34,812 nucleotides of DNA from CAYVQZ01 sp964453435. GTDB taxonomy: Bacteria > Abyssobacteria > SURF-5. A program made the translations under genes and the position numbers. Below, piece after piece: positions 22,040 to 31,226 of this stretch; the stretch's first letter is position 1; each line of letters opens with the position of its first letter. The DNA lies in assembly GCA_964453435.1 (NCBI GenBank), contig CAYVQZ010000055.1:1-34812 (forward strand). The letters are read 5' to 3'. A model generated the notes under the pieces. That model saw only the letters and a program-made list of their open reading frames with translations. It did no database searches and was not told the origin of the DNA.

Positions 22040-23146
22040 ATGACCGATAGAATGAAAGCGAAGTTAACGGACATTCTCGAACAAATGGTCCTTTTGAAAG
22101 CATCCGACTGTTACCTTAAGGTCGGAGACAGACCACTGATGCGGGTGAACGGCGAAATACGCCCGAGCAAATTCGACAGCCTCTCGGACGATGACCTTTC
22201 CGAGTTCATGAATGTCGTGATGACGGAATTCCAGCGCGAACGCTTTTCGAGCGACCCGGACCTGGACTTGGGCTACGACACCGCAACAGGGAAGCGTTTC
22301 AGGATTAATGTGTTCCGACAACGCGGCCACGTCGGCATGGTGATTCGGCTGGTTCCTTCCGAAAACCTCAGTTTCGATTTTCTGAATCTGCCGCCCGTTG
22401 TCAGAGAGCTCGCCGAACTGCCCCGCGGTCTCATCATCGTCTCCGGGGCCACCGGCAGCGGAAAGACTACAACGCAGGCCGCGATGATCGACCATATCAA
22501 CAGGAACTTCAGCAAGCACATCGTGACCATTGAGGACCCCATAGAGTTCATCCACTATGGCAAGAAAAGTGTTATCAATCAGCGCGAGGTCGGCTTTGAC
22601 ACAAACTCTTTTGCCGATGCGCTCAAACACGTGGTCAGGCAAAGTCCGGACGTAATTCTCATCGGAGAGATGCGCGACCTCGAAACGATGCTTGTGGCTC
22701 TTTCGGCGGCCCAGACGGGACACCTTGTCATTACGACCCTCCATAATGTCGACACTGCTCAGACACTGGACCGGATTATCAACTACTTTCCGGAGTACAT
22801 GAGGCACCAGGTCCGGCTCGAGTTGTCATTGTGTCTCCGGGGCGTCATCTGTATGCGGCTGATTCCTCGCCGGGACGGCAAAGGGAGGATTCCGGCGCTC
22901 GAAATCATGCGCGCTACCCCGATGATACGGAAATTGCTCCTCGAGGGCAACACCAAGGGAATACCCGATTACATAAAAGAAGGGCGTGAATTCGGGATGC
23001 AAACGTTTAATCAGGCTCTGCTGGACCTGTTCCGGGCCGACTTAATCATGTATGAGGACGCCTTGTTGAACTCGTCGAATCCCGAAGAGTTCAAGCTGAA
23101 CGCCCAGGGAATGTTCACCGGCACCGATTCCATTCGGGCTCGTTAA
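22040..23146 (+). CDS. pilU: PilU-like type IV pilus retraction ATPase
   Basis: A 368-residue hexameric secretion ATPase of the PilT/PilU group, which powers pilus retraction at the inner membrane. Visible motifs: LKASDCYLKVGDRPLMRVNG at the N-terminal PAS-like domain, Walker A GATGSGKT (136-143), Asp box IVTIEDPIEF, Walker B VILIGEMRD (205-213), and the His box TGHLVITTLH. The C-terminus (EFGMQTFNQALLDLFRADLI, then YEDAL) resembles PilU, and the AIRNLIRE motif of PilT reads MIRKLLLE. It is the first of two tandem paralogues, 29 bases before the second. PilU is usually an accessory motor that depends on PilT. Confidence 0.85.
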   Translation: MTDRMKAKLTDILEQMVLLKASDCYLKVGDRPLMRVNGEIRPSKFDSLSDDDLSEFMNVVMTEFQRERFSSDPDLDLGYDTATGKRFRINVFRQRGHVGMVIRLVPSENLSFDFLNLPPVVRELAELPRGLIIVSGATGSGKTTTQAAMIDHINRNFSKHIVTIEDPIEFIHYGKKSVINQREVGFDTNSFADALKHVVRQSPDVILIGEMRDLETMLVALSAAQTGHLVITTLHNVDTAQTLDRIINYFPEYMRHQVRLELSLCLRGVICMRLIPRRDGKGRIPALEIMRATPMIRKLLLEGNTKGIPDYIKEGREFGMQTFNQALLDLFRADLIMYEDALLNSSNPEEFKLNAQGMFTGTDSIRAR

Positions 23147-23175
23147 AAAACCGCAGGCCGTACAGGAGAACAACG

Positions 23176-24279
23176 ATGGAAGTTTTTCGTCCCGAACCCA
23201 CCATTCCGGATTCAATGAGGGGTGGCGAGGCCGTCGATATGAAAGGCTTATTCGAACTCGTCACCGTCCGCAAAGCCTCCGACCTGCTTTTGACAGCCGG
23301 GGCTCCTCCGCTCTTGAGAATCAATGGCGAACTGAAGGCCACCGAGTACGCCATCCTCACTCCCGAGGACAACAAGCGCCTCATTTACAGCATTCTCACC
23401 GACAAGCAGCGGGAGGAGTTCGAGGACAGGCGCGAACTCGACATGTCCATCGGAGTCAGTGACGGCCACCGGTTCCGCGTCAATGTGTACTTGCAAAAGG
23501 GCTGCGTGACCGCGGCAATGCGAGCGATTCCGGAACAGATACCCACCCTCGAGGAACTCGGGCTTCCGAAGATTGTGGCAAAACTGGCGTTCCGACCTCA
23601 AGGGCTCATCCTGGTGACCGGTCCGACCGGGCACGGAAAAACCACAACGCAGGCGGCGCTTATAGACCTTATCAATAAACACAAACGCTGTCACATCATT
23701 ACTGTCGAAGACCCCATCGAATATGTGCATTACCATCACAAATCGGTTGTCGACCAGCGGGAACTCGGCAGCGATACACTCTCGTTTCCCAGTGCCCTTA
23801 AATACGTCCTCCGGCAGGACCCCGACGTCATACTCATCGGAGAGATGCGCGACCTCGAGACCATCGCTTCCGCGCTTACCGCCGCCGAAACGGGGCACCT
23901 CGTCATCGCCACGCTCCACACGAACGACGCCATCCAGACAGTGGACAGAATTGTGGATGTGTTCCCCTCGCACCAGCAGCAGCAAATCCGAATGCAGCTC
24001 GCGCTCAGCATGCTCGCAGTCGTCTCGCAGCGGCTGCTCCCGCGTTCGAACGGCAAGGGGCGCGTCCTCGCATGCGAGGTGCTGAGAAACAATTCTGCGG
24101 TCGGAAACCTTATTCGCGAGGCGAAAACGCATCAGGTTTACAGTATCATGGAGACTCACTCGAAGGATGGCATGATCACGCTCGACGCTTCGATCAAACA
24201 ACTCTATCTGCGCGGCATCATATCGTACGACGTCGCCATTAACCACGTGCGCAACCCTCAAATCATCGCGAAGGCATAA
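23176..24279 (+). CDS. pilT: PilT-type twitching motility ATPase
   Basis: A 367-residue paralogue of the preceding gene. It has the PAS-like N-terminal domain (KASDLLLTAGAPPLLRINGE), Walker A GPTGHGKT (149-156, with His where Ser is usual), the Asp box HIITVEDPIEYVHYHHKS, Walker B VILIGEMRDLET and the His box TGHLVIATLHTNDA. The PilT-specific C-terminal AIRNLIRE motif is nearly kept as AVGNLIREAKTHQVYS, which supports PilT over PilU. ATG at 23176 has AGGAGA 6 bases upstream; the first 21 residues are an extension before MKGLFELV, where homology begins. The order pilU-pilT is the reverse of that in Pseudomonas. A PilB, PilC or pilin gene is not in the window. Confidence 0.88.
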   Translation: MEVFRPEPTIPDSMRGGEAVDMKGLFELVTVRKASDLLLTAGAPPLLRINGELKATEYAILTPEDNKRLIYSILTDKQREEFEDRRELDMSIGVSDGHRFRVNVYLQKGCVTAAMRAIPEQIPTLEELGLPKIVAKLAFRPQGLILVTGPTGHGKTTTQAALIDLINKHKRCHIITVEDPIEYVHYHHKSVVDQRELGSDTLSFPSALKYVLRQDPDVILIGEMRDLETIASALTAAETGHLVIATLHTNDAIQTVDRIVDVFPSHQQQQIRMQLALSMLAVVSQRLLPRSNGKGRVLACEVLRNNSAVGNLIREAKTHQVYSIMETHSKDGMITLDASIKQLYLRGIISYDVAINHVRNPQIIAKA

Positions 24280-24309
24280 CATGGCTGCCACGGGTGGAAA
24301 CATCACACC

Positions 24310-24957
24310 ATGCTTTTGACCGGCTGCATTCTTGTGGCGCTCGTTGTCCTCTCCTTCTATCTGGCTTATTCCGACCTCCTTGCCACACGGACGTATCTCG
24401 GCTGGATTCTTCTCGCGGTCTTTCTCATCTTTTTCATTCGATTCGCCGACCTGTGGGTCACAAAACTGGATAATCCGTTCCACATGTTCTTTGCCGTCCT
24501 TTTGCTCGCCCTTATCTTCTTGTCACAGGGACCGCTCCTCTCCGAACTCATATCGCAATCGGTTTTGCCCGACCCCTCGAAAGGCCTCAAGCTGATCAAA
24601 GATTATTCAGAGGCGGAAAGAAAGGTTGCGCAGGACGACTACACCGGCGCCATTCTGGAATACGAAAAAGTGATAGCGAAAACACCGGATGACACGGTTG
24701 CGCGCTTCCGGCTGGCGGAACTGTGCTATGAGAACGAGGACTACCGCAAGGCCGCCATGGCGTATGAGGCGCTCGTCGCAAGAGCCAGGCAGCTCGATAT
24801 GCGCCAGCACTGCTCAGCCCTGACGCGCCTCGCCGACATCTACACAAACCACCTCGGTGACAAAGAAAGCGCGAAGAAGCATATCCGGACAATCATCGAG
24901 ACATATCCGGACACGAAATACTCCGGCTATGCCGCAGATCGACTTGCCAACCTCTGA
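24310..24957 (+). CDS. membrane protein with C-terminal TPR repeats
   Basis: A 215-residue protein. Three hydrophobic helices fill the first 80 residues (VALVVLSFYLAY, LGWILLAVFLIFFIRFADL, MFFAVLLLALIFLSQGPLL). Tetratricopeptide repeats follow: SEAERKVAQDDYTGAILEYE, DDTVARFRLAELCYENEDY and RKAAMAYEALV. It ends in a tol-pal/YbgF-like repeat (KKHIRTIIETYPDTKYS then GYAADRLANL). It starts 30 bases after pilT in the same orientation, so a role around the pilus machine is plausible but unproven. The general layout, helices then TPRs, mirrors the minus-strand protein at 250-1134, without clear sequence identity. Confidence 0.75.
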   Translation: MLLTGCILVALVVLSFYLAYSDLLATRTYLGWILLAVFLIFFIRFADLWVTKLDNPFHMFFAVLLLALIFLSQGPLLSELISQSVLPDPSKGLKLIKDYSEAERKVAQDDYTGAILEYEKVIAKTPDDTVARFRLAELCYENEDYRKAAMAYEALVARARQLDMRQHCSALTRLADIYTNHLGDKESAKKHIRTIIETYPDTKYSGYAADRLANL

Positions 24958-25002
24958 TTTCCCCAAAATTTTTCGTTTTTCCGGACTGTTCTGAGGCAAT
25001 TC

Positions 25003-25031
25003 TTGCATGGGGCGAGCGGGAATGTTATAAT
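25003..25031 (+). promoter_or_regulatory. sigma70-like promoter for arsR/zntA
   Basis: TTGCAT (25003-25008) and a perfect TATAAT (25026-25031) with a 17-bp spacer, 40 bases before the repressor gene. Confidence 0.7.
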
Positions 25032-25036
25032 TACAA

Positions 25037-25052
25037 TTGAGCAATCATTCAA
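25037..25052. promoter_or_regulatory. candidate ArsR/SmtB-type operator
   Basis: TTGAGCAATCATTCAA is an imperfect palindrome (TTGA...TCAA, and TGAgCA as in the TGAnCA half-site of SmtB/CadC operators). It sits at the transcription start, just after the -10 box, where a bound repressor would block RNA polymerase. The product of the next gene is the natural ligand, giving autoregulation. Confidence 0.5.
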
Positions 25053-25070
25053 GTAATCGAGGGACTTCCG

Positions 25071-25445
25071 ATGCCGACAAAGAATGCAGCGATTCAAGAG
25101 GGGATCCTGTGTGAAACAGAATTCGTGGATAAGGCCCAAGTCGACCTCGTTCACAGCAAGCTGCCGGACTCGCAGTCGGTTGGCGCCCTCTCGGACATTT
25201 TCAAGGCGCTCGGAGACCCCACGAGACTCCGGATCGTCTCCGCCCTGGCCGTCAGCGAACTGTGTGTCTGCGACCTCGCGAACGCGCTTGGTTCAAGCAT
25301 CTCCTCCGTTTCCCATCAATTGCGGGTACTGCGAAATCTAAAGCTCGTCAAATACCGAAAAGAAGGAAAGATGGTCTATTATTCGCTGAATGATGAGTGT
25401 GTGGAAAAATTGTTGACCGAAGGGTTCCGGCACACGCGGGAGTAA
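25071..25445 (+). CDS. ArsR/SmtB-family metal-sensing repressor (CadC-like)
   Basis: A 124-residue winged-helix repressor that should leave DNA when it binds Zn, Cd or Pb. It has DIFKALGDPTRLRIVSAL, the alpha3 metal motif ELCVCDLA (Cys65, Cys67), the recognition helix SSISSVSHQLRVLRNL and the wing YRKEGKMVYYSL. An N-terminal Cys14 (ILCETEF) matches the CadC arm, giving a Cys-rich alpha3N site. The alpha5 site DxHxxx..HxxE of SmtB/CadC is present as Asp108, Cys110, His121 and Glu124, so one His has become Cys. It precedes a P1B metal-exporting ATPase by 93 bases, with the same orientation, and has its own promoter and operator-like site. Confidence 0.9.
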   Translation: MPTKNAAIQEGILCETEFVDKAQVDLVHSKLPDSQSVGALSDIFKALGDPTRLRIVSALAVSELCVCDLANALGSSISSVSHQLRVLRNLKLVKYRKEGKMVYYSLNDECVEKLLTEGFRHTRE

Positions 25446-25538
25446 CCCCGAAAATCATGGCAGTCCGCATGTGTGCGTGCTTACAACGTAACGTTCAACT
25501 CGCGAGGATGGCAATCGGATTTATAACGGAGCAGAAAC

Positions 25539-27890
25539 ATGAGTAATCACCGGCCAATAGCAGAAATCGAGGTCAACGTCTCCGGAATGGATTGCCCTTC
25601 CTGTGCCGAGAAAATCGAAAAGGTCATCGCGCGAATGAACGGCGTCGAGAGCGCCGCCGTCAATTTCACCGGCGGCAAGCTGACGCTTCGATACGCGGAG
25701 GATATGGTCAGCGCCGATGAGATCGAACGCCAAATTCAACAACTCGGTTACCAGACGGGGAAGCCTTCGCAAGCATCCGACAGATTTTTGGTGGAAGGTC
25801 TGGATTGCCCCGATGAATCGTCGGTCATCGAGAAGAAACTCCGTCAATTGAGAGGCGTCAACGATATCAGGTTCAACCTGCTTTCCGGCGAAGTTGCGGT
25901 GGCGTATGATACCAGGCTTGTGACTCGCCGGCAGCTTGTCAGCGCCATAGCCGACACCGGCATGACGGCCTCTCTTGTCCGAGAGTCCCCCCCTCAAAGA
26001 GCAAGAGGGGGCGCTCTTCTCGCGTCCACAATCGCGTGCGGCGTTCTTCTCGTGATCGGTGTTGCGCTCTCCTCGCTGCATTATCCCCGGGTTTTGGCAA
26101 CCGCCTTGTATCTCGCTGCGATGCTTGCAGGCGGATTCCATATTTATCGCAAGGCGGTCTACTCAACGAAGAATCTTACCTTGGACATGAATGTTCTCAT
26201 GACAATCGCCGTGGTTGGCGCCGCATTGATTGGCGAATGGCTCGAAGGAGCGACGGTCGTGTTTCTGTTTTCCGGCGCGCAGCTTTTGGAAATGCACAGC
26301 ATGGACCGGGCGCGAAACGCGATACGCTCGCTTATGGAACTCGCGCCCCACGAGGCGCTTGTTCGGCGCGGCGACCGGGAGGCGACGGTCCCCGTCGGCG
26401 AAGTCGAACTCGATGAGATTTTCATCGTCCGTCCGGGAACGAAGATTCCCCTCGATGGAGAGGTCGTCGCCGGCACAAGCTCGGTCAACCAGGCGCCGAT
26501 AACCGGAGAGTCTGCGCCCGTCACGAAAAAACGGGGAGACGATGTCTTCGCCGGAACCATTAACGGCGAAGGGTCGCTCGAAGTGCGGGCGACGCATCGA
26601 GCGAACGACACGACGCTTGCCCGGATCATCCACATGGTCGAAGAAGCGCAGGCGCAGCGAGCGCCAATGCAGAATTTTGTCGATAAATTCTCACGGTATT
26701 ATACGCCGACAGTGATAGCGCTCGCGTTGCTCGTCGTATCGGCTCCGCCGCTGCTGTACGGCGAGCCGTTCACCCGGTGGCTCTATCGCGGACTTGTCCT
26801 GCTCGTCATTTCCTGCCCATGCGCGCTCGTCATTTCAACTCCCGTTTCCATAGTCTCCGGACTTGCCAGCGCGGCGCGGCACGGAGTGCTCATCAAAGGA
26901 GGGGCCTATCTCGAGAAAGCCGGTTCGCTCGACGCCATCGCATTCGATAAGACCGGCACCCTCACGATCGGGCATCCCTGCGTCAAGGAAATCGTGTGTC
27001 TGAACAATACGCCGCCGCAGGACGTCTTGGGGATAGCCGCCGCCGTAGAGTCGCGCTCCGAACATCATCTTGGCCGCTCGATCGTCGAGGAAGCGTGCCG
27101 GCTCGGCATCCCGCCGAGAAGGGTGGAGATGTTCCGGGCGCTCCCGGGAAAGGGGGCCCATGCCGTCATTGACGGGCAAACCTACTATGTCGGTAGTCAC
27201 AGGCTTTTTGAGGAGATGAATTTCTGCACTCCCGAGCTGGACCAGCGCATGGAGGAACTGGAACGTCAGACCCAGACGGTCGTCCTCGTCGGAAGCGAGC
27301 GCGGACCGCTCGGAATAATCGTCATGGTCGATGCCGTCCGAAAGAATTCGGCCCAAGCACTGAGAGTGTTGCGGGATATCGGTATCCGAAAAATGATTAT
27401 GTTAACCGGCGACAACGGAGGGACCGCCGCCGCCATAGCCGACCAGCTTGGCATCGAGTATCGCGCCGAACTGCTGCCACAGGACAAAGTCGACACCATG
27501 CATGAACTCGTGCGCCGGCATGGGAACGTCGCAATGGTCGGCGACGGTGTCAACGACGCCCCCGCGATGGCGGCGTCAACCATCGGTGTCGCCATGGGGA
27601 CGGCAGGCACCGATACCGCGCTCGAGACCGCTGACATCGCGCTCATGGCCGACGACCTGCTCAAGCTCCCGTTCGCGATCTGCCTCAGTCGAAAAACCCT
27701 TTCGGTAATCCGGCAGAATATCGTTCTTTCGGTGGCAATCAAACTCGTGTTTCTTGCCCTTGCCATTCCCGGTTTGGCGACCCTGTGGATGGCGGTGTTC
27801 GCCGACATGGGCGCCTCGCTTCTTGTCATCTTCAACGGGATGCGGCTCTTTGCGGTGAAGGAGACCATGGCGTGTCCCCCCAAGAGCTAG
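25539..27890 (+). CDS. zntA: P1B-2-type Zn/Cd/Pb-exporting ATPase
   Basis: A 783-residue heavy-metal pump of the ZntA/CadA group that exports Zn, Cd or Pb across the inner membrane. Domains in order: an HMA domain with GMDCPSC (Cys19, Cys22); a second HMA-like domain with only DCPDE (Cys90); membrane helices from about 158; actuator domain with TGES in QAPITGESAPVTK; the transport motif SCPC (425-428); phosphorylation motif DKTGTLT (Asp470); TGDN (623-626); GDGVNDAPAM; and the final helices with Lys in SVAIKLVFLAL and Asp in AVFADMGASL, which define P1B-2. The His-Pro dipeptide of the nucleotide domain reads SEHHLG (His509-His510). It is paired with the repressor upstream; a weak SD (GGAG) lies about 8 bases before the ATG. 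Confidence 0.92.
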   Translation: MSNHRPIAEIEVNVSGMDCPSCAEKIEKVIARMNGVESAAVNFTGGKLTLRYAEDMVSADEIERQIQQLGYQTGKPSQASDRFLVEGLDCPDESSVIEKKLRQLRGVNDIRFNLLSGEVAVAYDTRLVTRRQLVSAIADTGMTASLVRESPPQRARGGALLASTIACGVLLVIGVALSSLHYPRVLATALYLAAMLAGGFHIYRKAVYSTKNLTLDMNVLMTIAVVGAALIGEWLEGATVVFLFSGAQLLEMHSMDRARNAIRSLMELAPHEALVRRGDREATVPVGEVELDEIFIVRPGTKIPLDGEVVAGTSSVNQAPITGESAPVTKKRGDDVFAGTINGEGSLEVRATHRANDTTLARIIHMVEEAQAQRAPMQNFVDKFSRYYTPTVIALALLVVSAPPLLYGEPFTRWLYRGLVLLVISCPCALVISTPVSIVSGLASAARHGVLIKGGAYLEKAGSLDAIAFDKTGTLTIGHPCVKEIVCLNNTPPQDVLGIAAAVESRSEHHLGRSIVEEACRLGIPPRRVEMFRALPGKGAHAVIDGQTYYVGSHRLFEEMNFCTPELDQRMEELERQTQTVVLVGSERGPLGIIVMVDAVRKNSAQALRVLRDIGIRKMIMLTGDNGGTAAAIADQLGIEYRAELLPQDKVDTMHELVRRHGNVAMVGDGVNDAPAMAASTIGVAMGTAGTDTALETADIALMADDLLKLPFAICLSRKTLSVIRQNIVLSVAIKLVFLALAIPGLATLWMAVFADMGASLLVIFNGMRLFAVKETMACPPKS

Positions 27891-27981
27891 AACAGTGAAA
27901 CAGTTCGAAGTCCTTGCGCCACATGGCGTAATATATTGGCAACTCAGTGCTTTGCGGATATGGGCGCAGCAACGTTCTTCC

Positions 27982-28010
27982 TTGAATTTCACCCACCCTT
28001 TTGCTAAGAT
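27982..28010 (+). promoter_or_regulatory. sigma70-like promoter for secA
   Basis: TTGAAT (27982-27987) and TAAGAT (28005-28010) with a 17-bp spacer, about 50 bases before the secA ATG. Confidence 0.55.
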
Positions 28011-28061
28011 TAAGTGGCGGTTTTTTTCAACTGCGAATCTTTTTCAGGAGTGTGCATACGG

Positions 28062-31000
28062 ATGATAATGCGGTTTCTCAATATAATTTTCGGCACGAAG
28101 CATGAAAGGGACATAAAAAAGGTCATCCCGCTTGTTGATGCCATCAAGCAACACGAAGCCGCGATGGCAGCGCTTTCGGACAGGAAACTCAGGGGCAAGA
28201 CGTCCGAGTTCCGGCGCAGGTTGGCCGAAGGGGAGATCCTCGAGGACATTCTGCCGGAGGCGTTCGCGGTCGTAAAGGAAGCCTGCCGCCGGCTCTATGG
28301 AAAATCCTGGTTCGTGCGCGGTCACGAGATCACCTGGGATATGGTGCATTTCGATTGCCAGCTCATCGGCGGAATAGTCCTTCACGAAGGAAAAATCGCG
28401 GAGATGGCCACCGGTGAAGGAAAGACGCTGGTTGCCACGCTGCCCATATACCTGAACGCGCTCACCGGCAAAGGGGTGCACCTTATCACCGTGAACGATT
28501 ATCTCGCCAGCCGCGACCGCGAGTGGATGGGTCCCGTCTACGAGTTTCTCGGGCTTTCCGCCGGATGCATTCAACAGCGGATGGATTCGAGCGAGCGGCA
28601 GCGGCATTATCAGGCCGATGTCGTCTATGGCACCAACAGCGAGTTCGGATTCGACTATTTGCGCGACAACATGTGCGTGCGCAAGGAAGACCAGGTGCAG
28701 CGGGGTCATCACTATGCGATTGTCGACGAAGTTGACAGCGTGCTCATCGACGAGGCGCGCACACCGTTAATCATTTCAGGTCCCGTCGAGCAATCGAATG
28801 AACAGTATGAGGCCCTCGCGCCCGCCATCGACCGGCTGTACCGGCAGCAGGACCGTATCGTAAAGAGACTTCTCGACGAGAGTACACGGTTGATCGAACG
28901 GGGAGAGGACTACGAGGCCGGCAAGAAACTGTTGATGGTGAGGAAAGGCGCCCCGAAAGACAAACGATTTCTCGCGCTCATGGAAAACCCGAAATACCCA
29001 AAGCTTGTTCGGCGTGTCGAACTCGACATGATGGGTGATAAGCTCAGGGGAGGCACGGAGGAATCGGCGCTCATGAAGCTGGTTTCCGACCTCTACTTCA
29101 CAATCGACGAGAAATCCAACATCGCCGACCTGACGGAAAAGGGGAGGCGAACGATCTCCTCGGGCAAGCTCGACATGTTCGTGGTGCCGGAAATAGAAGA
29201 AGAGGAGGCGGCGATCGACGCCGAACTGCAGGATCTGCTCGCGAACAATTCGATGGACGACCGGAAGAAAATGCTGCGCGAGATGGAGCTCCAGAAAAAA
29301 CGCTGGGGCCTCTATGACCGCTTTAACACCGTGAATCAGCGAATCCACGCCGTATCCCAGCTTCTCAAGGCCTACTCTCTTTTCGAGCGCGACGTCGATT
29401 ATATTGTGTCCGACAACAAAGTCGTCATCGTTGACGAGTTCACGGGCCGGTTGATGCCGAGCCGGCGTTTCAGCGACGGGCTCCACCAGGCGCTCGAGGC
29501 GAAAGAACGCGTCAAGGTGGGCGAGGCCAATCAGACCCTTGCCACCGTCACTCTTCAGAACTATTACAAGATGTATGACAAGCTGGCGGGCATGACCGGG
29601 ACCGCCGACACCGAGGCGCAGGAGTTCCATGATATCTACAAACTCGATGTTGTGGTGATCCCTACGAACCGGCCGCTCATCCGCCATAACTATTCCGATG
29701 TCATTTACAAAACCGAGCGCGAAAAGTTCAAGGCGGTCATAAACGGAATCAATGAGATGCACAAGCAGGGCAGGCCCGTCCTCGTGGGTACGATCTCGGT
29801 CGAGAAATCCGAACTGCTCGGGAAAATGTTGCGAGCGGAACGGATACCCCACCATATCCTCAACGCAAAGTACCACGAGAAAGAGGCCGAGATCGTCGCG
29901 CGGGCCGGACAGAGGGGGGCCGTGACAATAGCGACCAACATGGCGGGTCGCGGAACGGACATCAAGCTCGGCGAGACGGTCGCCGAACTCGGCGGCCTCC
30001 ACATTGTCGGCACCGAACGCCACGAGAGCCGGCGCGTCGATAATCAGCTTCGAGGGCGCGCGGGCCGACAGGGCGACCCGGGCTCGTCACGGTTTTACAT
30101 TTCGCTCGAAGACGACCTGATGCGGCTGTTCGGGTCGGACCGGATCATGAAGGTGATGGACCGCCTGGGAATCGAGGAGGACCAGCCGATCGAGCATCCG
30201 CTGGTTTCGAAATCCATCGAGACGGCGCAGAAGAGGGTCGAAGCGCACAACCTCGAAATCCGCAAACACTTGCTCAAATATGACGATGTGATGAATACGC
30301 AGCGCGAGATCATTTACGCGGAAAGGCAGAAAGCGCTCGACGAACCAAGCCTCAAGGAACACATACTCGAGATGCTGAACGATGTCCTCGACGAGGCGAT
30401 GGACAAGTTTGTTCCGAGGGATTCCCATCCCGACGAGTGGAATCTGCATGGGTTGACCGAATGGACGCGGAGGCACATCGGACTTCATGTTCGCTTCGAC
30501 GGTCTCGACCTCGAAACCGTGGAGCCCGAGGACATATTCGAAAATCTGCAGCAGGTGGCGCGCTCGGCATATGACGACAGGGAAAAGCGCCTCGGCCATG
30601 AAATCATGCGCGAGATCGAACGTGTCGCAATTCTGAGGGCCGTCGATTCGAGATGGAAAGACCACCTGTACGCAATGGACCTTCTCAAAGAGGGAATCGG
30701 CCTCCGGGGCTACGGCGGGAAAGACCCGCTCGTCGAGTACAAACACGAGGCCTACAACCTGTTCAGCGAAATGATCGCCGATGTCAAACTCGGTGTGGCC
30801 GAGTTTGTGTTCAGGGTGCAAGTGGCCGAGCCCGAGATGCTGGAAGAGCCGGCGGTGATGGCCACAAGCCAGGCGGTTCTTACTTCTCACGACTCGTCGG
30901 TTAGCGCTCTCGACGAAACGCCTCAACGGGAACAGAAAACCGGCGCCAAAGTTGCGGATGCGCCGCGACAGACTGCAAAGATGACCCCGGTTCGGGTTGG

Positions 31001-31073
31001 TGAAAAGATCGGTCGCAACGACCCGTGCCCGTGTGGGAGCGGGAAGAAATACAAGAAATGCTGCGGCGCATGA
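28062..31073 (+). CDS. secA: preprotein translocase ATPase SecA
   Basis: A 1003-residue motor that drives proteins through SecYEG. Motifs: ATGEGKT (116-122), VNDYLASRD, DEVDSVLIDEARTPLIISG (from 222), GMTGTADTEAQEF, IATNMAGRGTDI, QLRGRAGRQGDPG, and a C-terminal zinc-binding tail NDPCPCGSGKKYKKCC (Cys989, 991, 1000, 1001). It is longer than the roughly 900-residue E. coli form because of an acidic helical insertion before the second half of NBD1 (EIEEEEAAIDAELQDLLANN and KKMLREMELQKKRWGLYDR). Insertions of this kind are typical of Bacteroidetes-like and other FCB/PVC-type SecA. The ATG at 28062 is chosen for AGGAG 11 bases upstream; the longer frame to 28014 overlaps the promoter. Confidence 0.97.
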   Translation: MIMRFLNIIFGTKHERDIKKVIPLVDAIKQHEAAMAALSDRKLRGKTSEFRRRLAEGEILEDILPEAFAVVKEACRRLYGKSWFVRGHEITWDMVHFDCQLIGGIVLHEGKIAEMATGEGKTLVATLPIYLNALTGKGVHLITVNDYLASRDREWMGPVYEFLGLSAGCIQQRMDSSERQRHYQADVVYGTNSEFGFDYLRDNMCVRKEDQVQRGHHYAIVDEVDSVLIDEARTPLIISGPVEQSNEQYEALAPAIDRLYRQQDRIVKRLLDESTRLIERGEDYEAGKKLLMVRKGAPKDKRFLALMENPKYPKLVRRVELDMMGDKLRGGTEESALMKLVSDLYFTIDEKSNIADLTEKGRRTISSGKLDMFVVPEIEEEEAAIDAELQDLLANNSMDDRKKMLREMELQKKRWGLYDRFNTVNQRIHAVSQLLKAYSLFERDVDYIVSDNKVVIVDEFTGRLMPSRRFSDGLHQALEAKERVKVGEANQTLATVTLQNYYKMYDKLAGMTGTADTEAQEFHDIYKLDVVVIPTNRPLIRHNYSDVIYKTEREKFKAVINGINEMHKQGRPVLVGTISVEKSELLGKMLRAERIPHHILNAKYHEKEAEIVARAGQRGAVTIATNMAGRGTDIKLGETVAELGGLHIVGTERHESRRVDNQLRGRAGRQGDPGSSRFYISLEDDLMRLFGSDRIMKVMDRLGIEEDQPIEHPLVSKSIETAQKRVEAHNLEIRKHLLKYDDVMNTQREIIYAERQKALDEPSLKEHILEMLNDVLDEAMDKFVPRDSHPDEWNLHGLTEWTRRHIGLHVRFDGLDLETVEPEDIFENLQQVARSAYDDREKRLGHEIMREIERVAILRAVDSRWKDHLYAMDLLKEGIGLRGYGGKDPLVEYKHEAYNLFSEMIADVKLGVAEFVFRVQVAEPEMLEEPAVMATSQAVLTSHDSSVSALDETPQREQKTGAKVADAPRQTAKMTPVRVGEKIGRNDPCPCGSGKKYKKCCGA

Positions 31074-31226
31074 CCCGATTTTGCAATTCGCATTCCACCG
31101 TCTATCCCCGGGAGAATCAGAGACCATTGTGAATCTGTCCGCCGGTTACACAGCGCAGGGGATGTGTTGCCAGCCGCCAAATCCCTGAATTCTCGAGGTG
31201 AGCTTCGTACTGCGTCTCTTGGTAAT

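Noticed and set aside
24961..24985. Terminator at the AAAATTTTTCGTTTTT stretch after the TPR gene
   Set aside because: A T-run is present but no GC-rich stem precedes it.
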